Below, one piece after another: positions 1-7,925 of a stretch of 64,000 nucleotides of DNA. Origin of the DNA: Microcoleus sp. EPA2 (GTDB lineage: Bacteria; Cyanobacteriota; Cyanobacteriia; Cyanobacteriales; Microcoleaceae). Under the pieces are notes generated by a model that was not told where the DNA came from, ran no database searches, and was given only the letters and a program-made list of their open reading frames with translations. The stretch is from contig JAHRFD010000001.1 of assembly GCA_020882975.1 (NCBI GenBank), forward strand, positions 228,336 through 292,335. The letters are read 5' to 3'. The position numbers and the translations under genes were made by a program. The stretch's first letter is position 1; every line of letters begins with the position of its first letter.

Positions 1-993
1 GGGGTTGATTTTGACAAAATTCTTCCAGAAGTACAAGCAGCTTGGGCGCAAATTCTTGCTAGGGTGCCTAACTCGATTCTAGTGTTATATTTATTGAATG
101 ATAACATAACACTTAACTCTTCAGGAAAAGCGTTTAAAGACCGTTTTTTGCAGGTGCTAGAGAACCACGGTTTAAATGAGAATCAGTTAAGATTCCTTGA
201 GCCATTACCGAATCGTGCTGATATTAAGGAATGTTTAAAAAATGCTGATATATATTTAGATTCTTACCCCTCCTCTGGCATGGCTTCGCTGATCGATCCG
301 TTGGAGGCTGGTTTAGCGACGGTTGTCAAGGAAGGAGAATCTGCTCGTTATCGCCTGGGTTCTTCACTGTTACGAGAACTCGAAGTAACTAACTTAATCG
401 CTAACAGCGAAGAAGCCTATATTCAGCTAGCAGTTGCTTTGGCACTTAACTCACAGTTGCGGGAAAAAACGAGCGAGCAAATCAAGCAAAAAATGCAGAG
501 AAAGCCGAGATTTTTGGACAGTCGCTCTTACTCGGCTCAAATGCAGGCGCTATTCCAACAGTTCTTTAGCAACTACCAGGCAAATGCTCTCACTGAAAAT
601 TTGAGGTTAAGAGAAGTTAACCTGATTGTATTTCCAGATTGGAGTCAATCAGAAGAATCACTGTACGAGGAATTGGGTGCTGTCCTGATTGCGATCGCAA
701 CTCACCCAGACAAAAGTAACATAACTCTCCTAATAGACAACAGCAACATTTCTGAAGAAGATGCCCACCTGCTTTTATCCAGTGTTGCGATGAACCTTTT
801 GATGGAAGAAGATTTAGACGTTTCTGAGGGGCCGGAAATTTCACTAATTGGACAGTTAAGCGAAATCCAGTGGGAAGTTTTAATCCCCCGGCTTCATGGG
901 AAAATTGGATTAGAGCATGAGAATAAAGAGGCGATCGCTCATGCAAAAGCAGAGAAGATAGCCTTATTTGAATTAGACAGCTTAAAAATATAA
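1..993 (+). CDS. O-GlcNAc-transferase-like (SPINDLY/GT41) protein, C-terminal part, cut by window start
   Basis: The reading frame is open from base 1, so the N-terminus lies outside the window; about 330 residues are visible. The first half resembles the C-terminal half of GT41 (OGT/SPINDLY) glycosyltransferases: RFLEPLPNRADIKE, then NADIYLDSYPSSGMAS, matching the family's 'adv.LDt.Pyng' donor-binding segment. The last ~130 residues (from about base 600) are an extension outside the GT41 core, acidic, with alternating hydrophobic stretches and no motif I can name. The family moves sugar from a UDP-sugar onto Ser/Thr in the cytoplasm. A second, complete SPINDLY-type gene lies 2.3 kb downstream on the other strand beside pilA, so surface-protein glycosylation is a reasonable guess. 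Acceptor and sugar are unknown. Confidence 0.75.
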   Translation, partial: GVDFDKILPEVQAAWAQILARVPNSILVLYLLNDNITLNSSGKAFKDRFLQVLENHGLNENQLRFLEPLPNRADIKECLKNADIYLDSYPSSGMASLIDPLEAGLATVVKEGESARYRLGSSLLRELEVTNLIANSEEAYIQLAVALALNSQLREKTSEQIKQKMQRKPRFLDSRSYSAQMQALFQQFFSNYQANALTENLRLREVNLIVFPDWSQSEESLYEELGAVLIAIATHPDKSNITLLIDNSNISEEDAHLLLSSVAMNLLMEEDLDVSEGPEISLIGQLSEIQWEVLIPRLHGKIGLEHENKEAIAHAKAEKIALFELDSLKI

Positions 994-1080
994 AATTCAA
1001 TCCTCTGTTTCCGGTGAGATCGCATTTAATTCCGCTTCAACTACTCAAATGTATTTGTGCAACAAGGTGTGGCACAAATT

Positions 1081-1242
1081 GTATCAAATCCGGTAGCATC
1101 GGACTTATATGCGCGGGGGCGGGTTTACTATATTGTCTATTATGGGCAATTATTGCTGGTAAACCCTTCGACTACGCTCAGGGCATCGCCCGCCCCTACA
1201 AAATTTAATATCATACAATACCGATGTAACCGGAAACGATAT
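1081..1242. repeat. Intergenic element with imperfect terminal inverted repeats (family A, copy 1)
   Basis: The left end reads GTATCAAATCCGGTAGCATC and the right end is a near complement, TAACCGGAAACGATAT. The same two ends bound shorter elements at 38651-38759 and 44741-44844. The interior here differs from those copies and includes a 'cttcgactacgctcaggg' motif seen again in other spacers. The gap 994-1358 holds no gene; apart from this element it has the hairpin at 1264-1296. Confidence 0.6.
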
Positions 1243-1263
1243 TATTCATCAGAGTATGCTTTG

Positions 1264-1296
1264 TTGACACTCCCACCCCTGAATGGGATGGAATTC
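1264..1296. mobile_element. Possible IS200/IS605-type end hairpin (relic)
   Basis: TTGACACTCCCACCCCTGAA followed by TGGGATGGAATTC resembles the 'TTGACACTCCC...GGGATTC' subterminal hairpin often seen at the ends of IS605/TnpB elements in cyanobacteria. No tnpA or tnpB remains beside it. The call rests on recalled similarity only. Confidence 0.3.
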
Positions 1297-1358
1297 TGAG
1301 CGAAATTTCGCCCTAAATATCCCTATTGCTATGGTTCCTGGGCGCAATCCTGATAGCC

Positions 1359-1967
1359 TTACATTTCTTCAGTTTCAATCAAGCTTCTAAGAATCCCGAC
1401 TATTTTCCCTACGTTACCTAAAAAGTATTCATTTAAATCAATGGTGATAGTTTGATCTTCTAGTTGCATAAATTTCCAGAGGCTACCAGTTGTGATGACT
1501 CCATAAACTTTTTGAACTTCATTTCCTTTTTGATGGTTAAATAACTGAGCAGCAATCATTTCTGCCATACATTGACCTAAGCCTGTTTCTATATTGTCAT
1601 TTTTTGCTTCTACTAGAGCAATAACTGGTGCTTCTATGATTAGCTGCTCTGGCGATTTGCTAATCAGAAAATCGCAAAATCCGTTTAAACCTTTTTGCGA
1701 ATCTACAGTAAAGTCTTTGCCAGAAAATAGAGCAATTTGATTGGAGAATTGTTTTCTGAGCTCAATTAGTATTGGCATGACAATCAGTTCAGAACGAGAT
1801 TTTTCCGAGTTAATTGCTAAAGCTAGTGGAATATTATAATCTAGGGTTTCGGATAAAAAATTGCTGTAGCTAGCTTCGGGAATATTTCCAAATATTCCGA
1901 CTTTTTCGGATAGCCGTATTCCAAACGATGACTTGATTTGTTCGATAGTAAATTGGCTATAAGGCAT
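1359..1967 (-). CDS. Conserved hypothetical protein with PD-(D/E)XK-like nuclease signature
   Basis: 202 residues, ATG start. The middle contains GFCDFLISKS and, about 25 residues later, a hydrophobic strand ending ALVEAKND. A spaced D...(E)xK pattern of this kind is the hallmark of PD-(D/E)XK restriction-like folds. Similar stand-alone proteins are common in filamentous cyanobacteria and are usually annotated only as hypothetical. No methylase or specificity subunit is adjacent, so it is not a recognisable restriction system. It lies between an IS-like relic and a toxin-antitoxin pair, in an accessory stretch. Nuclease activity is inferred from the motif alone. Confidence 0.6.
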   Translation of the reverse strand: MPYSQFTIEQIKSSFGIRLSEKVGIFGNIPEASYSNFLSETLDYNIPLALAINSEKSRSELIVMPILIELRKQFSNQIALFSGKDFTVDSQKGLNGFCDFLISKSPEQLIIEAPVIALVEAKNDNIETGLGQCMAEMIAAQLFNHQKGNEVQKVYGVITTGSLWKFMQLEDQTITIDLNEYFLGNVGKIVGILRSLIETEEM

Positions 1968-2123
1968 TTAGGCAATTTCCTAAATATTTTGACTTATAAA
2001 GTATAACACACGCAATCAATTATAGCGTTTCTCAATTATATCAAGCTCGGTTAATTGCTGATCGTCACCGGCCGGGTGGGTTTATGAGATTGTCGGTTTT
2101 CGGCAATTATTATTGGTGAGGGG

Positions 2124-2318
2124 ATTGGTGTCAACTTAACGTCAAACCCAGCCACAGAATGCTATTTGACTATTAAGCCTAGATCCCCCCTAGCCCCCCT
2201 TAAGAAGGGGGGGACAGGAGTTTTCTTAAAGTCCCCCTTCTTAAGGGGGATTTAGGGGGATCTGGACTCAGGTAAAAACGAGATTTATCAAGGCTGTCAG
2301 GCTTAAGTTGACACCAAT
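2124..2318. mobile_element. MITE-like element with 16-bp perfect terminal inverted repeats
   Basis: The ends are perfect inverted repeats, ATTGGTGTCAACTTAA (2124-2139) and TTAAGTTGACACCAAT (2303-2318). Inside, 2181-2263 forms a second nested palindrome starting AGATCCCCCC and ending GGGGGATCT, a C/G-run repeat common in cyanobacterial spacers. TGGTGAGGGG lies directly before the element (2114-2123) and again at 2320-2329, which looks like a target duplication of about 10 bp. There is no coding capacity. It occupies most of the gene-free gap 1968-2410. Confidence 0.6.
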
Positions 2319-2410
2319 GTGGTGAGGGGAACCCCTACAGGAATTAGATCTATTTAACCGAACCTGATATTATATAGGTACGCAACGATCCACCCTATCC
2401 CCAGGGAAAA

Positions 2411-2842
2411 TTAGAGTGATTGATAATTAATAACCGTTAAAAACTCATCAACTGTTAAAATTGGGCAAGAAAATTTATCTGAAAGGCACAGTAAATCACC
2501 ATCACCTGTCACCAAATAATTAGCCTGACCGACAACAGCTAACAGCAAAAAAGGGATATCAAAAGGATCTCGACATTCAGGAACTACAGGCAAAGTATCG
2601 GGCATCAGCACAGTATCACAAAACGGCAGATAGTCTGACAGTAAATCTTCCTGCTCAGAGTTTGTGAGTTTGAACTTTGGGTAAGTAAGCACCCGAACTA
2701 ACTCAGAGATCGTAACTTCAGAAGCTAAAGGAATAAAGCGATTATTCTGCCATGCAAGGCGCAATCTGGACAGTCGGCCCCCAAACACTAACGCTGACAA
2801 CACTAAATTTGTATCAATTACCACTCGTGGATGCTCAATCAT
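2411..2842 (-). CDS. PIN-domain toxin (VapC-like, COG1569 type)
   Basis: About 143 residues. The PIN acidic residues are visible: VVIDTNLVLSAL at the N-terminus, an E in ISELVRVLTYPKF, D in CRDPFDIPFLLLA, and D in LVTGDGDLL. PIN toxins are Mg-dependent RNases. I chose the ATG at 2842 (MIEHPRV) because it overlaps the antitoxin stop as ATGA, the usual translational coupling; the frame is open five codons further upstream. It is downstream of, and co-oriented with, its AbrB-type antitoxin. The RNA target cannot be read from the sequence. Confidence 0.85.
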   Translation of the reverse strand: MIEHPRVVIDTNLVLSALVFGGRLSRLRLAWQNNRFIPLASEVTISELVRVLTYPKFKLTNSEQEDLLSDYLPFCDTVLMPDTLPVVPECRDPFDIPFLLLAVVGQANYLVTGDGDLLCLSDKFSCPILTVDEFLTVINYQSL

Positions 2843-3060
2843 AACTGACGCGCCCACTCCACGGCATCAGTAATATCCTGTTCATTCACATTTAACGCTC
2901 CTAACTTAGCGCGTACAGAATCAGCCCCTTGAATTTTTACTGGAGTCAGAATAATTTGTCCACCTTCTACCTTAACCTCAAAATATTCAGCCGCCCCGAT
3001 AGCTTGAGTTATACTTTTAGGTAGAGTAAGCTGGTTTTCAGCCGTTAATTTGGCAAGCAT
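2839..3060 (-). CDS. AbrB/MazE-type antitoxin
   Basis: 73 residues. The N-terminal half (MLAKLTAENQLTLPKSITQA...) is a typical swapped-hairpin AbrB DNA-binding domain with 'NQLTLPKSI' and 'FEVKVEGGQIILTP'. The C-terminal tail (ITDAVEWARQL) would bind and neutralise the PIN toxin. The stop codon overlaps the toxin ATG. Antitoxins of this fold normally bind their own promoter, so autoregulation is expected from family knowledge; the 188-bp upstream spacer shows no obvious operator. Confidence 0.85.
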   Translation of the reverse strand: MLAKLTAENQLTLPKSITQAIGAAEYFEVKVEGGQIILTPVKIQGADSVRAKLGALNVNEQDITDAVEWARQL

Positions 3061-3248
3061 AGCAAACTTTCCTATTTAGTTGTTTAAGCTTTGCTTAGTT
3101 TAACATATCCTAGAAATAATAGAAATAAGTCCCGTTAACCTGTCATATAGCACGTCCAAATCATTAATACAGATTTGTAGGGGTAGTGCCCCTGTGCCTA
3201 CCCCATCGATACGGGGGCGATCGCGGGGGGAGTGCCTCTACGTTGCAC

Positions 3249-5495
3249 TTAATGGTTTGATTGGTCAATATATATTTGCCACATCTGCTCATAAGCTTTT
3301 TCCATCTCTCGCGTAAATTGCTTGCCATTCCATAGCGGAGCAGTTTGTCGTGACTGTCGCAGTTTCCAAGATATTTGCTGTCGCAAAGCTGCGTCTTTCC
3401 CTAAACGAATTCCCCACTCCACGTACTCTTCATCTGTCCAAGCAATCCCTTCGGAAATACCTGCATTCATCATCATCGTGTAGCTGTTGCGACTAGCAAA
3501 TTGCTGCCCTACGCGGGTTACTATAGGAACACACATCCACAGCGTCTCCATTGTAGTTGTAGCTCCGTTGTAGGGGTAAGTATCTAATACTACGTCAGCT
3601 ATGCCTAAATTAGCGCGGTGGACTTGCTCTGAAGAAGCAGATGGTAAAAATTTTAGGCGATCTCCACTCACCCCTTCTGATTCTGCAATTTGAATAAAAA
3701 AGTTTTTAAGTGATTCTTGATTGGCTACTCCTTTCACTAAAAAATAGCTGTTGGGAACTCCTTTAATAATTTGCATTTGCAGCCTTGCTGTATCCGGGTG
3801 ATATTTGTATCCCTTCTGACCAGTAAAATAAATAACAGCATCAGTAGGAATATCTAATCGATCGCGCCGGAGAGTAGGTACACCGACTTCAAAACCATCT
3901 ACAGCTATATAGGTTTGAGGCAAACGCCAGATTTTCTCTGTGTAGTAATCCTGAGCCGATTCCGGTAAAACATAAGGATCGGCAATAAAATAATCAACAG
4001 CAGGAATCTCCGAGGCATCCCAACCTAACCAGGTTAGTTGTATTGGTGCTGGTTTCATTGCTATTGCCTCGCAAGTGTTAGTTAGCGTTAAACTATCAAG
4101 GTCTATCAAAATGTCAATTTCATCTTCATAAATTTTTTCAGCAGCTTCTTGACCACTGAGTTCTAATTTGCAAGCCTTAGAAACCTGACCTACAAACCAT
4201 TCTTGTAATGAATTATAATTTTCTTGATAGCCCATAAAGTAACCATTGATCTCAAAGCGATCTCGATCGTGGTACTGAAATACCCATCGTGCTAACCAAC
4301 CTACAGAATGATTCCACAGGCAGTGCGAGATATATCCAATTTTTAAACGTCTTGTAGAAACATTTGTTTTTATCAACCGAGCCTTCCACTGGCGACACAG
4401 ATATACCTTTTCCTTCAGAGACTTTTCTATATGTGATTGTGCTAGACGAGCTATTTGACTGCGAATTTTTAAATTTTCCTCAAGTCGGTCTTGCAAATAA
4501 GGAAAGAAAAAAATAGAATTAAATAATCCCAGAGCTGATGTCCCCCATAGATCATCATTATTTTGTTCATTTATCAAAGAAGCAAGCATGGACTTCTGCA
4601 ATTCAAAACCCAAGCAAACTTCATTCCAGTAGCCACCTGCACCCATCAACCCGCGCATAATTAGCAAGTTACCAGAAATTTTATTGACTAAGTTTTCTTG
4701 AAGCGAATAGTATAATTTAGCTGCTTCTATTCCCTTCGTATATTCACGGCTATCTTGATAAAAAGAAGCCAACGCATATAAAAATTCTTGGTGTTTAGGA
4801 AGTAACTTTAAACCTAGTTCGGTAAAACGGGCAGCAACATCAGCTCGTTTAAATGAGTAACAAAGTTTATAGACAAATGGATGTAGAAATTGCTCTAAAA
4901 TGGATGTATTGTCTTTAACATAAACTAGAGCTGTTTCGGCAAAATCGAAAGATGAAGGGTGAAACGGTGCCAAATCTAAAACATTTTTCAGCACTTGTAT
5001 TAATAGCTCAGTATCGACTTCTACTACTTCCGAATTTAGCAATTCCAGGATATGCAGCTCATTCAACATTTCTCCCTGGTATGTTTTGAGCAAAGTGGAC
5101 AGCCCGATTAAATGTAACAAGTTATTAACTTCTTCTGGGTTAATTTCCCGTATATGTTGCCGGATTGCCCACGCTATACAATAGTCCTGGTCTGTTGTGC
5201 CCTGTAATCGTCGTCGCTCTGCTTCTGTTTCCAATACCTCAATTAATTCTTGTGTCCAATTTTCTATGTCTTCTGGCTCTCCATCTGCCATTCCTATGAG
5301 CCATGTTGTCTGAGCTTCACTTTCTTGGCCCTGCAATAAAAAAATCAAACCTAAGTGCCAGTAGTAGGAGTTCACATTAGGCTCATGAAAAATTGCCTCT
5401 TCGTAAATTTTCGCTGCTTGATAATAATTTCCTGAACAAATATATTTTTCAGCTTGGTGTTGCCATTCGGCAATGAGTGAATCACTAGAAATCAT
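3249..5495 (-). CDS. SPINDLY-family O-linked glycosyltransferase with N-terminal TPRs
   Basis: 748 residues from ATG 5495 (a TTG lies two codons upstream). Residues ~1-330 are helical TPR-like repeats, starting with YYQAAKIYEEAIFHEPN and WHLGLIFLLQGQESEA. Residues ~380-740 are the GT41 catalytic region: LKIGYISHCLWNHSVG, ILIDLDSLTLTN, APIQLTWLGWDASEIPAVDY, IYFTGQKGYKYHPD and IADVVLDTYPYNGATTTMET. Such enzymes use UDP-sugars to modify Ser/Thr. The gene is directly downstream of pilA behind a hairpin, so read-through from pilA probably supplies low expression. A SPINDLY/OGT gene is reported to be needed for hormogonium motility in Nostoc punctiforme, so a role in pilus function is likely. That PilA is the acceptor is inference. 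Confidence 0.85.
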   Translation of the reverse strand: MISSDSLIAEWQHQAEKYICSGNYYQAAKIYEEAIFHEPNVNSYYWHLGLIFLLQGQESEAQTTWLIGMADGEPEDIENWTQELIEVLETEAERRRLQGTTDQDYCIAWAIRQHIREINPEEVNNLLHLIGLSTLLKTYQGEMLNELHILELLNSEVVEVDTELLIQVLKNVLDLAPFHPSSFDFAETALVYVKDNTSILEQFLHPFVYKLCYSFKRADVAARFTELGLKLLPKHQEFLYALASFYQDSREYTKGIEAAKLYYSLQENLVNKISGNLLIMRGLMGAGGYWNEVCLGFELQKSMLASLINEQNNDDLWGTSALGLFNSIFFFPYLQDRLEENLKIRSQIARLAQSHIEKSLKEKVYLCRQWKARLIKTNVSTRRLKIGYISHCLWNHSVGWLARWVFQYHDRDRFEINGYFMGYQENYNSLQEWFVGQVSKACKLELSGQEAAEKIYEDEIDILIDLDSLTLTNTCEAIAMKPAPIQLTWLGWDASEIPAVDYFIADPYVLPESAQDYYTEKIWRLPQTYIAVDGFEVGVPTLRRDRLDIPTDAVIYFTGQKGYKYHPDTARLQMQIIKGVPNSYFLVKGVANQESLKNFFIQIAESEGVSGDRLKFLPSASSEQVHRANLGIADVVLDTYPYNGATTTMETLWMCVPIVTRVGQQFASRNSYTMMMNAGISEGIAWTDEEYVEWGIRLGKDAALRQQISWKLRQSRQTAPLWNGKQFTREMEKAYEQMWQIYIDQSNH

Positions 5496-5519
5496 AAACA
5501 ATTCAAGGAATTTTTATTA

Positions 5520-5554
5520 AAATTTTAAAGCGGGTAGCGTTATCTGCTACCCGC
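5520..5554 (-). terminator. Hairpin between pilA and glycosyltransferase (attenuator/terminator)
   Basis: On the minus strand a 9-bp perfect stem (GCGGGTAGC, 7-nt loop, GCTACCCGC) is followed by TTTAAAATTTT. It lies 43 bases after the pilA stop and 25 bases before the glycosyltransferase ATG. It would end most pilA transcripts and let a fraction read through. Confidence 0.75.
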
Positions 5555-5597
5555 TGATGACGGACTATTAACAAGCAGAAGTAATAAAACTCAGAAA

Positions 5598-6131
5598 CTA
5601 CTTGGTAACAGGTTCCGTGAGGACTGTCAGCGCGGCACAGTCAGTAGTACCTGATGTCATATCAGTTACAGCACCTGTACTTGTACCTCCTTCTTGGCAG
5701 ATGATGCTGGTAGTTGTTTTTGCTTCTCCAGCTACTATTAAAGCCACACTTCCCCCATATCCTTTGAGAGAGCCAACCTTTGGTTGAGCGTTAACAACTC
5801 CTCCAGAGCCCGTCTCACCTTTGCTCAAGTCATATGTGTAGTTAGTGGTTGAAGTTTTGATACCAAGACCCAATTGAGTACCAGTGTTATCGATCGAAAA
5901 TTTGCTATTCTCAGCGTAAAAAGCCTGCTGACCCTTGTTCATTGAACTGACATACTGCTTGGCTTCAGATTGCTTGGCCTTGTTTGCTTGGTTGAGGAAC
6001 GCGGGCAAAGCTATAGCAGACAAAATACCGATGATGATGATCACAACCAGCAGTTCAATCAGGGTAAAACCTTGATCCTGTCTTCTTTTGTTGATGTGTT
6101 GCAGGAACTTGGCTTTAAATTCAGTCTTCAT
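5598..6131 (-). CDS. pilA: Type IV major pilin-like prepilin
   Basis: 177 residues. A 21-residue basic leader ends in Gly21, and the class III cleavage site G|FTLIE follows, with the conserved Glu at +5 and a hydrophobic helix (residues 22-43). PilD would cleave after Gly21 and methylate Phe22. The C-terminus has two cysteines (C145, C165) spaced like a pilin D-region disulfide, and the globular part is rich in Gly, Thr and Ser. SD sequence AAGGAG lies 10 bases before the ATG. The upstream methyltransferase gene ends 114 bases earlier; the downstream neighbour is the SPINDLY transferase. Ser/Thr richness fits O-glycosylation, but no site can be assigned. Confidence 0.9.
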   Translation of the reverse strand: MKTEFKAKFLQHINKRRQDQGFTLIELLVVIIIIGILSAIALPAFLNQANKAKQSEAKQYVSSMNKGQQAFYAENSKFSIDNTGTQLGLGIKTSTTNYTYDLSKGETGSGGVVNAQPKVGSLKGYGGSVALIVAGEAKTTTSIICQEGGTSTGAVTDMTSGTTDCAALTVLTEPVTK

Positions 6132-6245
6132 AAGTCTTTTCTCCTTGAGGGGTGGGATGCTCGATTTCTAACTCTTATATGTAACTTACCCAGTTATCGG
6201 CGCTTTAATATCACCCCTGAGCAATTTTTTTCTCAACTCTTGGCT

Positions 6246-7565
6246 CTAAGGTTCCAAAAGCACATACAGAAAGACTTCCAGCCTAATCAACAGTTCCTTG
6301 ACTTCCTCAAAGGCAGTCCGCTGACTAGCAGGCTCTAGGTTAACACCGATCTGGGAGCGGATTTGGAACCACTGATTCACCAGGGATACCACAGACTGTG
6401 GCCCCTCCCACAGAGGTAGCAAACAAGCCGCGATCGCACTCTCGATCGCCACTGGTGCCAAAGTCGCCACAATAATATAACGACTAATCTCAAACGGAGT
6501 CTGACTGTCAATACAATTAGTCAAGTCTTCCCTCGCCTGGGAAGTCCTCAGTTGAGGGTGCAGGTGTACCCGCGCTTCCCGCCACTGGGCCTCCGTCCAT
6601 TCCGCCACCGGCACAAAATCCTGAGTTCGATCGGGATTGCCACACCAAAAATCAAACAGCCGGTGTAGGGGATGAAACAGTTCAAATAAATGCAGCCGCT
6701 CTTCCAGAGAAGCTTCTGGCAGACTCATCGCCAAAAACGTCGGCAAATCATCTGGATCTTTGAACACATCCATCAAATCCCATTGGTGCCACGCCACCAT
6801 ACTAATAAACTCTAGATCAGCACCTCTCAAAAGTGCAAATAGTTCAGGCACGCTACAGCCTTTGTCACCCACTAATAAATAGTTTGCCAGAATCCATCCA
6901 TCATCCTTCCCGAGATCGGAATTCCAAGTAACTGCTTTGAGCCATATTCCATCTTGCAGCGATTCCATAGTCTCCCGGACTATTGCTATCTCCAAATCTC
7001 CAGGGATTTCATTCATTAATCCCATTATTTTGAAAGCAGCTTGAGCGCGAAACATTCCCGCTCTACCAATCGAACTGTGCAGGTTTGTGCGGATGATGCC
7101 ATCGGGAGCCAGAACTGACTTCATCGCTTGCAATCCAGCAATAGGATCGGGTAATAGATACAGAACTTCGTCAGCATTGATATAGTCAAACTGTAACCCT
7201 AAAGTTGGCAACTCTTCTATTTTCAAAGCATAAAACTCTGCATTAGCAACCCCATGATACTGTAAACGTTGCTCAGCTAGTTTCACAGATTCTTCTGATA
7301 AATCGATACCTACTATTTTCGATCCCGGATTGGCAAGAGCTAAAACCAAGGATTTATAACCAGTGCCGCATCCGGCATCAAGGATAACTTTACCGGAAGT
7401 ATTGATGACTTTTCTATTTCTGAAGTAGTAAGCAGTTACCAGATTATGAAGGTAAAGCAATTCACTGTTGTCTTTAGGAGATTCTTCCAGGGGGATTCTG
7501 GGATAAGGAGTATTGTCAAATTGCTGGCGAATGTTTTCTATTAACTCTAAATTTTCGCGATCCAT
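6246..7565 (-). CDS. Class I SAM-dependent methyltransferase with C-terminal extension
   Basis: 439 residues from ATG 7565. The N-terminal Rossmann-type domain shows motif I VILDAGCGTGYKS (~residues 62-74), an acidic motif II (KIVGIDLSEES) and motif IV-like FDYINADEVLYLLPDP. The remaining ~200 residues form a cyanobacterial C-terminal domain that I cannot name. It is co-oriented with and just upstream of pilA and the SPINDLY transferase, so it may modify a pilin, a glycan or a signalling partner. The substrate is not evident. It is not PilD, which is membrane-bound and carries N-methyltransferase activity itself. Confidence 0.8.
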   Translation of the reverse strand: MDRENLELIENIRQQFDNTPYPRIPLEESPKDNSELLYLHNLVTAYYFRNRKVINTSGKVILDAGCGTGYKSLVLALANPGSKIVGIDLSEESVKLAEQRLQYHGVANAEFYALKIEELPTLGLQFDYINADEVLYLLPDPIAGLQAMKSVLAPDGIIRTNLHSSIGRAGMFRAQAAFKIMGLMNEIPGDLEIAIVRETMESLQDGIWLKAVTWNSDLGKDDGWILANYLLVGDKGCSVPELFALLRGADLEFISMVAWHQWDLMDVFKDPDDLPTFLAMSLPEASLEERLHLFELFHPLHRLFDFWCGNPDRTQDFVPVAEWTEAQWREARVHLHPQLRTSQAREDLTNCIDSQTPFEISRYIIVATLAPVAIESAIAACLLPLWEGPQSVVSLVNQWFQIRSQIGVNLEPASQRTAFEEVKELLIRLEVFLYVLLEP

Positions 7566-7762
7566 GTTCAATTACGCTCAACGCTGGCAAATTATCTTAG
7601 TATCTCAGAAAATATGCGATGTTCCCCCAAGTCGCAACATACAGCAGATTCCAGGTTTATGAAGTACACTGTGCGATCATTCTCAACTTAAGCCGTCAGC
7701 CCGCCAAGTCTGCCAGGGTTGCCCGCCAGTCCGCCAGGGAATGAATTCCCTGTCTAATAGCT

Positions 7763-7814
7763 AAAGTCCTCTGAAGAGGACTGAAGAACTCATGAGTCCT
7801 CTTCAGAGGACTTT
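7763..7814. repeat. Double palindrome repeat (AGTCCTC family)
   Basis: Two 20-base arms, AAAGTCCTCTGAAGAGGACT (7763-7782) and AGTCCTCTTCAGAGGACTTT (7795-7814), are perfect inverted copies, and each arm is itself nearly palindromic. It is flanked by 'ggaatgaattccctg' and 'gaggcaggggtttcaaccc', motifs common in cyanobacterial spacers. A related GCTAAAGTCCTC hairpin lies at 63471-63515. The gap 7566-7925 contains no gene. TTAAGTTGACAC at 7862-7873 matches the inner part of the MITE end at 2303-2314. Confidence 0.6.
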
Positions 7815-7925
7815 CGCTTTGAGGCAGGGGTTTCAACCCTTGCCGGACTATGGGTTGTACCTTAAGTTGACACGCTTTGGGCACGGTGCGGTGTCCCTAT
7901 TGCCATTATCACTACTTCAAAAACT

